Origin: Actinomycetota bacterium
GTDB taxonomy: Bacteria > Actinomycetota > Actinomycetes > Actinomycetales > Dermatophilaceae
Assembly: GCA_020160805.1 (NCBI GenBank)
Contig: JAIUPO010000002.1
Coordinates: 170,842-234,841, forward strand
Direction of reading: 5' to 3'
DNA: 64,000 nucleotides
Made by a program: the position numbers and the translations under genes. Position 1 is the first letter of the stretch. Each line of letters starts with the position of its first letter. This document shows positions 52,167 to 60,279 of the stretch, piece after piece. The notes beneath the pieces were generated by a model. The model searched no databases, was not told the DNA's origin, and saw only the letters and a program-made list of their open reading frames with translations.

Positions 52167-53015
52167 TTACATCGGCGCCTGGAGGTCCGCCTCACCACGC
52201 AAAACGGTGACCGTCTCGCCGCCGACCCAGATCTCGCCGCCGGCCGAATGCACGTGAACCCGCCCGTCCCGGCCCAGGGCGGTGCCCTGCCGGGCGACAT
52301 ACTGCTGCGGGAGGCGACCGGAACCGATCAGCCATTGCGCGAGACCGGCATTGAGTGAGCCGGTGACCGGGTCCTCGGCCACGGTGGGTCCATCGGAATA
52401 GAAGGCGCGCACCTCGACGTCCACTCCGTCCGGGCCGCCGGAGGTATGCCGTCCCACGACCCCGATCTGGTGGCCTCGAAGTGCGACCGGGTCGGGATCG
52501 AGCGCGAGAACCGCTGCGGCATCAGTCAATTCGACGCCGATCCAGCCGGGACCATTGTCGATCCACTGCATACCCACGACATCGGCCTCGATGGGTCCCA
52601 AGGCGGTGCGGACGCGCTCCGCATCCGCAGGCTCGACGGCGCCGGCGCGCAGGAGAGTTGGCGCGGCAAAAGCGAGCCGCTCGCTGCGGTCGATAGTGAC
52701 TAGGCCGAGCCCGCACTGCTGCACCACTTTCCCCGGGGCCTGGGGTATGCCGCCCGCCTCCAGCCAGGCGTGCGCGGACCCAAGCGTCGGGTGCCCGGCG
52801 AAAGGCAGCTCACCCGCAGTCGTGAAGATGCGGACTCGATAATCCGCTGCCGGCTCCGTGGGGTTCAGCAGGAAGGTCGTCTCGGACAAGTTCGTCCAAT
52901 TCGCGAAGCGCGCCATCTGCTCGGTCGACCAATCGTCGGCATCGTGGATCACGGCAAGAGGGTTGCCGCGCAACGGAATCCGAGTGAAGACATCGACCTG
53001 ACGGAAGGCTGGCAT
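52167..53015 (-). CDS. PhzF-family isomerase/epimerase
   Basis: A 282-residue PhzF/DapF-fold protein: start FRQVDVFTRIPLRGNPLAVI, catalytic Glu in NLSETTFLLNP, RIFTTAGELPFAGHPTLGSA, and DPVTGSLNAGLAQWL near the C-terminus. PhzF enzymes perform proton shifts on small acids; the substrate here is unknown. The gene is first in a probable operon phzF-ATPase-permease. The ATG is embedded in a GGCATAC motif. Confidence 0.88.
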   Translation of the reverse strand: MPAFRQVDVFTRIPLRGNPLAVIHDADDWSTEQMARFANWTNLSETTFLLNPTEPAADYRVRIFTTAGELPFAGHPTLGSAHAWLEAGGIPQAPGKVVQQCGLGLVTIDRSERLAFAAPTLLRAGAVEPADAERVRTALGPIEADVVGMQWIDNGPGWIGVELTDAAAVLALDPDPVALRGHQIGVVGRHTSGGPDGVDVEVRAFYSDGPTVAEDPVTGSLNAGLAQWLIGSGRLPQQYVARQGTALGRDGRVHVHSAGGEIWVGGETVTVLRGEADLQAPM

Positions 53016-53138
53016 ACGCCCAGCCTGCCAGGTATGCGCCATCCGTGGCCTGGACTTTCGCAACGACGGGAGGTTTGAGCTGGTGGGCAGCAGCGGCGGA
53101 CTCTTCCCACATCGCGGACATGGCGCTATGCATAGGCC

Positions 53139-54329
53139 ATGACCCGACTCCGTTGGACCACGACCGCCGCGTGCGCGCTGACTGTGCTTGCCGCGTCGGC
53201 TGCCGTGCCCGCCAGCTCGGCAGACCCGTCCTCCTCCGCCAGCAGTCCGTCGTGGACGCGCGCGGTCCCGGCGCTGACCGTGGAGACGGTGGCATCCGGG
53301 CTCGACATTCCGTGGGATATCGCCTGGATCGACTCCACGCGATTCTTGGTGACGGAGCGCCCTGGGCGGCTGTGGCTCGGTAGCACCGAACCGGGCGTGA
53401 CCTTGCAGCGGGTGAGTGCCGGTTTCGCCGATCTCAACCTGCTCGCGCCCGGTGGATTGCTCGGCTTGACCGTCGACCCGAGGTTCGCGACGAACCGGAT
53501 CTTCTACACCTGCCAGACCCACAAGGCGCCGAATGATGTGCGCGTCATCCGGTGGCGCCTCTCGGCGGATCGTCGATCCGCCGTTCGTGTTGGGGCGCCG
53601 GTCATCGCCGGAATTCCTTTCCAGCATTCGCATTTCGGCTGCCGATTGCTCATCATGCCGGACGGTCGCATGCTCGTTGGGACCGGCGATGGGGCGCTGC
53701 CGAAGGCACCGCAGGCCCGCGACAATTTGGCGGGGAAGATCCTGCGCGTTGGGCTGGACGGGAGCGTGCCGAAAGACAACCCGTGGGCGACGAGCACCGG
53801 GAAGCGTCGCTTTGTGTGGAACTACGGGCATCGCAATGTCCAAGGTCTCGCGCTCCGGCCGGGAACGAATCAGGTCTTTAACGCGGAGCACGGTCCGGAC
53901 CGTGACGACGAGATCAACCTGGTGCTCAAGGGCCGCAACTATGGCTGGAATCCGGTCGATCCGTCGGGATCGGGCACCTACTACCAAAGCGTCCCGATGA
54001 CGGACCTCGTGAAGTACCCGAATGCCGTTCGGGCGGCCTGGTCTTCGGGCTTTCCAACGGTCGCGACGAGCGGTCTGGGGTTCGTCACCGGTCCGGCCTG
54101 GGGGGAGTATGCCGGGGCCGCCTTCGTCGCCGAGCTCAAGGGCTCCGGAGTGATGGCCTTGACCCTCGACGCCGCGGGGGCGGTCGTCGCGAGCGCGCAG
54201 GTTCCTGAACTCGACGATGCATACGGCCGGATCCGCACGGTCCAGCAAGCTCCCGACGGGGCGCTCTATGTGCTGACATCTAATGGCGGGCGCGCCGACG
54301 TGATCCTGCGGGTCACGCCGGTCGCGTGA
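53139..54329 (+). CDS. Secreted PQQ-type sugar (glucose/sorbosone) dehydrogenase
   Basis: A 396-residue protein with a Sec signal peptide (1-28) and a six-bladed GSDH propeller (PF07995): GLDIPWDIAWIDSTRFLVTE, FQHSHFGCRLLIMPDGRM, GDGALPKAPQARDNLAGKIL, YGHRNVQGLALRPG and EHGPDRDDEINLVLKGRNYG. His and Arg in SHFG and GHRN are the usual active-site and PQQ contacts. No PQQ synthesis genes are in the window, so the cofactor may be scavenged. It converges on the beta-helix gene. Confidence 0.88.
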   Translation: MTRLRWTTTAACALTVLAASAAVPASSADPSSSASSPSWTRAVPALTVETVASGLDIPWDIAWIDSTRFLVTERPGRLWLGSTEPGVTLQRVSAGFADLNLLAPGGLLGLTVDPRFATNRIFYTCQTHKAPNDVRVIRWRLSADRRSAVRVGAPVIAGIPFQHSHFGCRLLIMPDGRMLVGTGDGALPKAPQARDNLAGKILRVGLDGSVPKDNPWATSTGKRRFVWNYGHRNVQGLALRPGTNQVFNAEHGPDRDDEINLVLKGRNYGWNPVDPSGSGTYYQSVPMTDLVKYPNAVRAAWSSGFPTVATSGLGFVTGPAWGEYAGAAFVAELKGSGVMALTLDAAGAVVASAQVPELDDAYGRIRTVQQAPDGALYVLTSNGGRADVILRVTPVA

Positions 54330-54344
54330 CCCGCATACCCTCGA

Positions 54345-55637
54345 TCAGCTCGGGGGCTTGGTGGTGCCATTCCAGGTGTTGCCCTGCTTGGCCCAGTAGC
54401 CCGCGACATACGCGCCGAGGTTGATCTTGCCAAAGGTGTTGCCGGAGAACTTGCTTCCAGCGATCGCCCCGATCGACAGGCCTGCCGCACCCTTGCGTCC
54501 ACCGCTGGCGATGTTGTTGGTGACGATCGACATCTGCGTGCTTGTGTCCTTGGACGGCAGTTTGAGGACGCGGTCCTTCATGCGGAACCCGAAGCCAAGG
54601 ATGGAGAAGTTGGAGACGGTGTTGTTGCGCCAGATATTGCCCCAGCCCGACATCTCGTCGTTGTAGCCGATCGGGACATTGGTGACCGTGTTGTACTCGA
54701 AGGTGTTGAAGCTCGCATCGACATCCGTCGCGATGCCCCGGCCGTCGTCGCCGAGGTCGTGGACCTTGTTGCGCGAGACCAGGTTGTAGTTCGACGCGGT
54801 GCCCAGGCGGATGCCTTCTTGCATGAAATGGGTGTCGCCGGAGTCCGCGATATGCGAGACATCATTGCCGGTGACCTGCCAGAAGTTGCTGAAGGTGATC
54901 AGCCAGATGCCGGGACCGGTGCCGCACGTCACCTCGGTGATGACATTGTCCTTAATAACGCCATTTCGGGTGAAGGTGGCGTGGATGCCGCGGCCGGTAA
55001 TGCGGTTGCCGATGAATTGGTTGCCGTCGGCCGGGTTCAGGGAGCGGCCGAGAACCTTCTCCATGTAGGCAACCGCCGTCTTGGCGGCCACCGGGTCATT
55101 CTTTGAGGCGCCCGGGACGGCCCGGCGCGGCTCCCAGATCCGATCATCCACGAGATCGTCGTGCCAGGTGTAGACCTCATGGCCACCACCACCATTGATG
55201 TAAATGCCGTTGTGGATCGACAGACCCTGGAAAGTCCAGTAGTCCGATCCGGCCTGCATCAAGATCGTGCGCCGCGGGGAGGGCTGGCGCGAGTCACAAG
55301 ATTCGGCCGGCTGATCGGAGGTGATCATGACGGGACCGTCGCCCGCCGTCGTCACGGTGATGGGGGCAGTGGCCGTGCCGGACTTGCGGATGATCAGCTG
55401 CTGGTTGTAGGTCCCCTTGTGGATGCGGATCGTGGTGCCGGGCTTGGCCTTGTTGATCGCGGCCTGCACGGTCTTCAGCGGCGCGCTCGGTGTGCCGGCA
55501 TTGGTGTCCTTGCCGGTGGTCGCGACGTCGAGCGTGGTGGGCGCGGCGCTGGCCGGCGTGGCCATGGCACCCGCGACGAGCAGTGGGCCGACGACAAGGC
55601 CCGCAAGAGCGCGGGATGAGCGTGAGGACATGGACAT
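54345..55637 (-). CDS. Secreted right-handed parallel beta-helix protein
   Basis: A 430-residue protein with a signal peptide (cleavage after TPASA, about residue 31) and a pectate-lyase-like parallel beta-helix: TLDVATTGKDTNAGTPSAPL is the DUF1565-like start, then ladders of NxIxxNxIT type (GNQFIGNRITGRGIHATF, NGVIKDNVITEVTC, YNLVSRNKVHDLGDDG, NTFEYNTVTNVP, NIWRNNTVSNFS). Relatives act on polysaccharides or as surface adhesins; catalytic residues are not evident. Start at 55637 or 55631. Confidence 0.82.
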   Translation of the reverse strand: MSMSSRSSRALAGLVVGPLLVAGAMATPASAAPTTLDVATTGKDTNAGTPSAPLKTVQAAINKAKPGTTIRIHKGTYNQQLIIRKSGTATAPITVTTAGDGPVMITSDQPAESCDSRQPSPRRTILMQAGSDYWTFQGLSIHNGIYINGGGGHEVYTWHDDLVDDRIWEPRRAVPGASKNDPVAAKTAVAYMEKVLGRSLNPADGNQFIGNRITGRGIHATFTRNGVIKDNVITEVTCGTGPGIWLITFSNFWQVTGNDVSHIADSGDTHFMQEGIRLGTASNYNLVSRNKVHDLGDDGRGIATDVDASFNTFEYNTVTNVPIGYNDEMSGWGNIWRNNTVSNFSILGFGFRMKDRVLKLPSKDTSTQMSIVTNNIASGGRKGAAGLSIGAIAGSKFSGNTFGKINLGAYVAGYWAKQGNTWNGTTKPPS

Positions 55638-55823
55638 GGGACCCCCGGGGAAGTGTGACGTGCAGGAATGCGCTGCAAGCTATCGCGAGAACGGGCCCGG
55701 GGGGAAGCCCGATCCAAGAGCCAAGTCATATTTCCAGCACAGCTTTGTGACAGGTTCGGAGCCGACTCTGGAGGCAGAACAGCGGGCGGACGGGCCGCCC
55801 CAGACTCCGAAGGAGCACATGAC

Positions 55824-56648
55824 ATGGCTTCCAACAAGATCGGCAAAGGCGCAGTTATCGCGAGCGCTGCGGGTCTGCTGATGGCAGGCGGCGGGGCGAT
55901 TGCGTATGCCGCGTCCGGCGACACCTCGTCCGCCAGCTCGTCCAGCACGAAGACCTCCAGTGGCCTGCCCAGCCTGTCTACCGGCCAGAGCGGCAGCACC
56001 GCCCCCGGCCAGAACGGCATGGGCCAGAACGGCATGGGTCAGGGCGATGGCGACCACGGCATGGGCGGCGGGCACGGGCATACCCCGGTCACGGGCGATG
56101 AGTTGACCAAGGTCAAGGCCGCGATCACCGCGAAGGATTCGGCGATTACCGTCACCTCGGTGGTCAAGGACGACGATGGGTCGTATGACGCCTTCGGCAC
56201 CAAGGATGGCTCGCCCGTCATGGTGCAGGTGTCTGCGGACCTGAAGACCGTTGAGGTCGGCCAGGGCGGCAGAGGCCCCGGCGGCATGGGCGGTGGCATG
56301 GGCGGTCACGACCACACCCCGGTCACCGGCGATGAGCTGACCAAGGTCAAGGCCGCCATCACCGCGAAGGACTCCGCCGTCACCGTGACGTCGGTGGTCA
56401 AAGATGAGGACGGGTCTTATGACGCCTTCGGCACCAAGGACGGCCAGCCCGTTCGTGTCGAGGTCTCCGCGGACCTGAAGACCGTCGAGATCGGTCAGGG
56501 CGGCATGGGCCGTGGCCCCCGCGGCGGCATGGGCGGTCCGGGCATGGGTATGCCGGGTGCCCCCGGCCAGCAGGGCCAGCAAGGCGGTCAGGGCACGCTG
56601 CCCGTGCCCACCCCGAGCGGCTCGGCGACCAACTCCGCCACTACCTGA
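55824..56648 (+). CDS. Membrane-anchored protein with two PepSY-like repeats
   Basis: A 274-residue protein: N-terminal signal or anchor helix (residues 8-28), Ser/Gly/Met-rich linker, then two nearly identical domains of about 65 residues (HTPVTGDELTKVKAAITAKD to SADLKTVEVGQGG), offset by 78 residues, each resembling a PepSY domain; a Gly/Met-rich tail (GMGRGPRGGMGGPGMGMPG) ends it. His/Gly runs (GDHGMGGGHGH) might bind metal. ATG 55824 is chosen for AAGGAG 8 nt upstream. Divergent from the beta-helix gene. Confidence 0.7.
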   Translation: MASNKIGKGAVIASAAGLLMAGGGAIAYAASGDTSSASSSSTKTSSGLPSLSTGQSGSTAPGQNGMGQNGMGQGDGDHGMGGGHGHTPVTGDELTKVKAAITAKDSAITVTSVVKDDDGSYDAFGTKDGSPVMVQVSADLKTVEVGQGGRGPGGMGGGMGGHDHTPVTGDELTKVKAAITAKDSAVTVTSVVKDEDGSYDAFGTKDGQPVRVEVSADLKTVEIGQGGMGRGPRGGMGGPGMGMPGAPGQQGQQGGQGTLPVPTPSGSATNSATT

Positions 56649-56667
56649 GCGCCAATCAACCCCTGCC

Positions 56668-56686
56668 GGTGAGGCTGTGCCTCACC
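56668..56686. terminator. GGTGAGGC/GCCTCACC hairpin
   Basis: Perfect 8-bp stem with a 3-nt loop, 20 bp after the stop of the PepSY-like gene. Confidence 0.6.
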
Positions 56687-56722
56687 TGGTCGCGGCCGAC
56701 CCTCCTCCTTCGGGCGGCGACC

Positions 56723-56761
56723 GGCGCCGCCTCGACACCCCCCATGCGTCGAGGCGGCGCC
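56723..56761. terminator. 14-bp GC-rich hairpin
   Basis: ggcgccgcctcgac (56723-56736) pairs with gtcgaggcggcgcc (56748-56761). It is the second of three consecutive hairpins between the PepSY-like gene and the DUF2332 gene. Confidence 0.7.
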
Positions 56762-56789
56762 CTTGCGCGTGCGCGTTGTCACTCATTTT

Positions 56790-56864
56790 TCTCCGGATGC
56801 CGGAAGTCTGCGCTTCACCCCCGCTTTAAAGCAGGGCGAAGCGCAGACTTCCGGCATCCGGAGA
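56790..56864. repeat. Palindrome family B, intact copy
   Basis: 27-bp perfect inverted repeat (56790-56816 and 56838-56864; arm core ccggaagtctgcgcttc) around a 21-nt loop that itself contains the palindrome gctttaaagc flanked by ccc and ggg. A decayed copy lies at 6284-6350. No coding capacity and no flanking target duplication was evident. Confidence 0.85.
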
Positions 56865-56916
56865 GAATCGTGCATTGGGCGCCAGACTCTGGGGCATGTG
56901 GCGGCATAGTCGGGGG

Positions 56917-57939
56917 ATGAGCAGTCTGGCGGAGCAGTTCCGGCGGCATTTCGACCATCGCGAGCATCTGTATGGCGTGCTGCTGGCCGAGCTGGCCGAC
57001 GACCTGGAGGCTGGCGGGCCGACGGCGCAGATCTGTCGGGACGCGTTGGGTGCGACGCGCGCGGACGCCGTGCACCTGCGCCTCCTCGCGGGGATCTTCC
57101 GCATCGTGCTGCGCGGGGACGCACCTCAGCTGCGCCCCTTCTATCCCTGCCTCGGCGGGACCGAGCCGGCCGAAAAGTGTTGGCCCGTGCTGCGATCCGT
57201 GCTTCCGGAGTATGCCGAGGAGTTGCGCGAGTCCCTGACCCTCCCGCCGCAAACCAATGAGGTGGGTCGCTCGGCCGCGCTCGCGGTCGGGCTCTTCGAG
57301 GCGATCCGCCACCACGGCATACACCGGGTGCGCTTGCTGGAGCCTGGGGCTTCGGCGGGTCTGAATCTCAATGTGGCGCGCTATCGCTTCACCGGACCCG
57401 GCTGGGCTGCCGGTCCTGCGGACTCCCAGCTGGCACTCGAAACGGAAGCCGTCGGCATTCGGCCGCAGCCGTTCGAGGTTGTGTCGCGCCGCGGCTGCGA
57501 CCTCGCGCCAGTGGACATCGCCACCGTCGAGGGGCGCGATTACCTCACGTCCTTCGTCTGGCCCTGGCAAGTGGATCGTCACGCCCGACTGAGTGCAGCC
57601 TTCGGCATCGCCGCCGAGCACCCCGTGCCGGTCGACCGCGCGCCGGCGTCGAGGTGGATCGCCGATCAGCTCAGCAGACCCGCGGAAACCGATGTGCTGA
57701 CTGTCGTCTGGGAATCGATCACTCGCCAGTACTGGCCGAGCGAGGAATCGACTGCGGTGGACGCAGCCATAGCGCAAGCACGCGAGCGAATCCCCTTGGC
57801 GCACATCACCTTAGAGGGGCTTCCTCCGACGCAGGGCACCGATGGGTATGCCGTCGTCACCCACGGCCCGCAGCTGCTGGTCGACGGTCGCCTCGTCGCC
57901 CGAACCCACCACCATGGGATCCCCATCGTGCCGCTGTGA
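56917..57939 (+). CDS. DUF2332 family protein
   Basis: A 340-residue cytosolic protein of DUF2332 (PF10094), common in actinobacteria and without known function. Conserved elements visible are FRRHFDHREHLYGVLLAELA, a QTNEVGRSAAL segment, RVRLLEPGASAGLNLNVARY near residue 140 and WPWQVDRHARL. The LEPGASAGLNL stretch resembles the SAM-binding loop of methyltransferases, but this is tentative. ATG 56917 follows CATAGT by 6 nt. Confidence 0.75.
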   Translation: MSSLAEQFRRHFDHREHLYGVLLAELADDLEAGGPTAQICRDALGATRADAVHLRLLAGIFRIVLRGDAPQLRPFYPCLGGTEPAEKCWPVLRSVLPEYAEELRESLTLPPQTNEVGRSAALAVGLFEAIRHHGIHRVRLLEPGASAGLNLNVARYRFTGPGWAAGPADSQLALETEAVGIRPQPFEVVSRRGCDLAPVDIATVEGRDYLTSFVWPWQVDRHARLSAAFGIAAEHPVPVDRAPASRWIADQLSRPAETDVLTVVWESITRQYWPSEESTAVDAAIAQARERIPLAHITLEGLPPTQGTDGYAVVTHGPQLLVDGRLVARTHHHGIPIVPL

Positions 57940-57997
57940 CGGCTGCGAGAGCGGGGGTCTAACTGTGAGGCGAGAGACAGGTGAAGGTTCGGCTTCA

Positions 57998-58013
57998 ATA
58001 CCCCAGCGGGTAT
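57998..58013. promoter_or_regulatory. ATACCC-CAGC-GGGTAT operator, CsoR/CstR-like
   Basis: A 6-4-6 inverted repeat that lies between a weak -35 (TTCGGC, 57988) and the -10 TATAGC (58011-58016) of the sulfur cluster. Sites of the form ATACCC..GGGTAT bind CsoR-family repressors, including the persulfide sensor CstR. No such repressor gene is in the window. Confidence 0.6.
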
Positions 58014-58024
58014 AGCCTGAAGGC

Positions 58025-59270
58025 GTGACAAGACTGGTCATTCTCGGAGCCGGCACCGCTGGAACGATGCTCGCCAACAAACTCGCGAAGGCTAACCTGC
58101 CGGACCTGACGATCACCGTCGTCGATCAGAATGATGACCACCACTACCAACCGGGCTACCTCTTCATCCCCTTCGGCACCTATCGACCGGAGCAGGTCGT
58201 GCGCTCGCGCGCGGCCCAGCTGAGCAAGCAGGTCACCTTCCTGCGGCAAACCATCGAGCGGGTCGATCCCGATGGCCGACAGGTGCACCTCGCAGGCGAA
58301 AGTGCGCTGGCATACGACTGGCTCGTCATCGCCAGCGGCGCCGCCCCTCGGCCGGACCAGACCCCCGGTCTGATGGACGAAAGAGTCTGGCGGCGTAGCG
58401 CTTTCGACTTCTACACCCTGGACGGCGCTGAGGCCCTGCACGCCGCTCTGGCGAACTTCGAGGGCGGCCGGCTGCTCGTTCACATCAGCGAGATGCCGAT
58501 CAAATGCCCAGTCGCGCCGTTGGAGTTCGCCTTCCTCGCTGACGACTACTTCCGCGGTCGGCGGATGCGTCACAAGGTCGATATCACCTATGTGACCCCG
58601 CTCGACGGAGCCTTCACGAAGCCGGTGGCCTCAGCCAGGCTGGGGAACCTCTTGGAGGAGAAGAGCATTCGGCTCGCATCGGACTTCGCCGTCGCCGGTG
58701 TCGACCCGCAGGCTAGCACCCTGGAATCGTATGACGGGCGCCACCTCCCCTTCGATCTGCTCGTCACGGTGCCGGTCAATATGGGAGCGCAATTCGTCAT
58801 CGACTCGGGCTTAGGTGATGACCTGGGGTTCGTGCCGGTGGACAAACACACCCTCCAGTCCGTGGCGCACGAGCGAATCTTCGCCATCGGTGACGCGACG
58901 AATGTGCCCACGTCGAAGGCCGGGGCGGTCGCGCACTTCGAGGTCGACCACCTCGTGCGCAATCTGACGGCTGCCATGGCCGGGCAGCCCCTCCCGAGCA
59001 GCTATGACGGACATGCCAACTGCTTCGTTGAAGCGGGCCGCGGTAAGGCCCTGCTGCTGGACTTCAATTACGACACCGAGCCGCTCACGGGTCTCTTCCC
59101 GGCGCCGGTCGTCGGGCCTATGAAGCTCCTCGGGAGCTTCGCGCATCAACCACCTCGGCAAGCTGGCCTTCGAGAAGATCTATTGGAACGTGCTGCTGCC
59201 GGGGAAGCCGCTGCCGGTGCCGAACGAGATGTCGATGTCCGGCAAGGTGCCGGCCACAGCCAAGAAGTGA
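58025..59270 (+). CDS. Sulfide:quinone oxidoreductase-like protein, frameshifted near its end
   Basis: FAD-dependent oxidoreductase with FAD loop LGAGTAGTMLANKLAK at residue 7, YQPGYLFIPFG, the CPVAPLE cysteine motif near 160-165 and FAIGDATNVPTSKAGA. This is the SQR type III-like form that passes electrons from sulfide to quinone and yields persulfide or sulfur. After MKLLGSF (about 59140) the original frame runs into unrelated sequence to 59296, while a +1 shift restores the family tail RINHLGKLAFEKIYWNVLL to a stop at 59270. This is either a real frameshift or a base error. GTG start, leaderless-like, under the CsoR-like operator. Confidence 0.8.
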
Positions 59271-59276
59271 GAAGTC

Positions 59277-59594
59277 ATGCCCATCAACACTATTGACGGC
59301 CACACCTTCACGGTCAACGACGAGGGGTTCCTCACCGATCGGGCCGGGGGGAGTGAAGATCTGGCGGCGATTCTGGCGGATCTGATCGGTATCGATGACC
59401 TGACCGAACAGCACTGGGCACCCCTTCGCTTCATGCGCACCGATTCCGCGACGACCGGGGTGACCCCGACCCTGCGGCGCATGCAGACCGTCGGCGGGTT
59501 CGACATCAAGGAGCTGTTCCTCCTCTTTCCCGGCAAACCAGCCAAGAAGTTGGCCTACCTCGCCGGCCTCCCCAAACCCGTCGGCTGCGTCTGA
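59277..59594 (+). CDS. TusE/DsrC-family sulfur-carrier protein
   Basis: A 105-residue protein ending GLPKPVGCV, the C-terminal arm of DsrC/TusE. The penultimate cysteine (CysB) is present, but the position ten residues before it, which is CysA in DsrC, is tyrosine, so it resembles TusE-type sulfur relay proteins rather than DsrAB-linked DsrC. It starts 6 bp after the SQR stop and precedes DsrE2, so it probably takes the sulfane sulfur made by SQR (inference). Confidence 0.85.
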   Translation: MPINTIDGHTFTVNDEGFLTDRAGGSEDLAAILADLIGIDDLTEQHWAPLRFMRTDSATTGVTPTLRRMQTVGGFDIKELFLLFPGKPAKKLAYLAGLPKPVGCV

Positions 59595-59621
59595 CGGCGA
59601 CCACTCGATCGAAGGTCAACC

Positions 59622-60227
59622 ATGCGAGCAATCCCCGACGGTTTCCTCATCCCTGACTTCGGTGGTGCCAGCCAGGCACCCGCTGCGGCCGCGTCCACGG
59701 ATGGCGCGCCCACGGCATACGCCGGCCCCCGCAAGATGGCCCTGATCTGTTCCAAAGGCAATCTCGATATGGCCTATCCCGGTCTCATCCTCGGCAATGC
59801 CGCGGCCGGTGAGGGTATCGAGACGCACATCTTCTTCACCTTCTGGGGCCTGGACATCATCAACAAGAAGACCAACGACAAGCTGAAGTTCACGATGCTC
59901 GGGAACACCGCCATGCACATGGCGGAGCTCGGCTATCTGCGCCCGGGCTTGGAGCATGTCTCGATGCCGCAAGCGATGGGCCAGCTCCCCGGCATGACCG
60001 CGATCGCCACGCGGATGATGAAGAAGCAGATGGCGGACCTCGACATCCCCGACGTCCCCGAGTTCCTCGACCTGCTCCAGGCTGCCGGAGTTCATATGTA
60101 TGCCTGCCGCCTCTCCTTCGACATGATGAAGCTGCTGGAAGCCGACCTGCACCCGGGGGTCGAGGGTGTGATCAGCGCGGCAGACTTCATCGAAATCAGT
60201 GCGGGCGCGCAAACGATCTTCATCTAG
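59622..60227 (+). CDS. DsrE/DsrF-like (DsrE2) sulfurtransferase
   Basis: A 201-residue DsrE2 family protein with an Ala/Pro-rich N-terminus (1-36), then MALICSKGNLDMAYPGLILG, FFTFWGLDII and GVHMYACRLSFDMM, giving the two conserved cysteines (about 43 and 166). DsrE2 proteins transfer persulfide between SQR, TusA and heterodisulfide-reductase-like systems in archaea and bacteria. It follows the TusE-like gene by 27 bp. No TusA or rhodanese gene is adjacent. Confidence 0.85.
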   Translation: MRAIPDGFLIPDFGGASQAPAAAASTDGAPTAYAGPRKMALICSKGNLDMAYPGLILGNAAAGEGIETHIFFTFWGLDIINKKTNDKLKFTMLGNTAMHMAELGYLRPGLEHVSMPQAMGQLPGMTAIATRMMKKQMADLDIPDVPEFLDLLQAAGVHMYACRLSFDMMKLLEADLHPGVEGVISAADFIEISAGAQTIFI

Positions 60228-60279
60228 GAGAGATCGCTGGCGGACCATTTGGCCGATCCCCGGGCGCGCAGGGACACTG

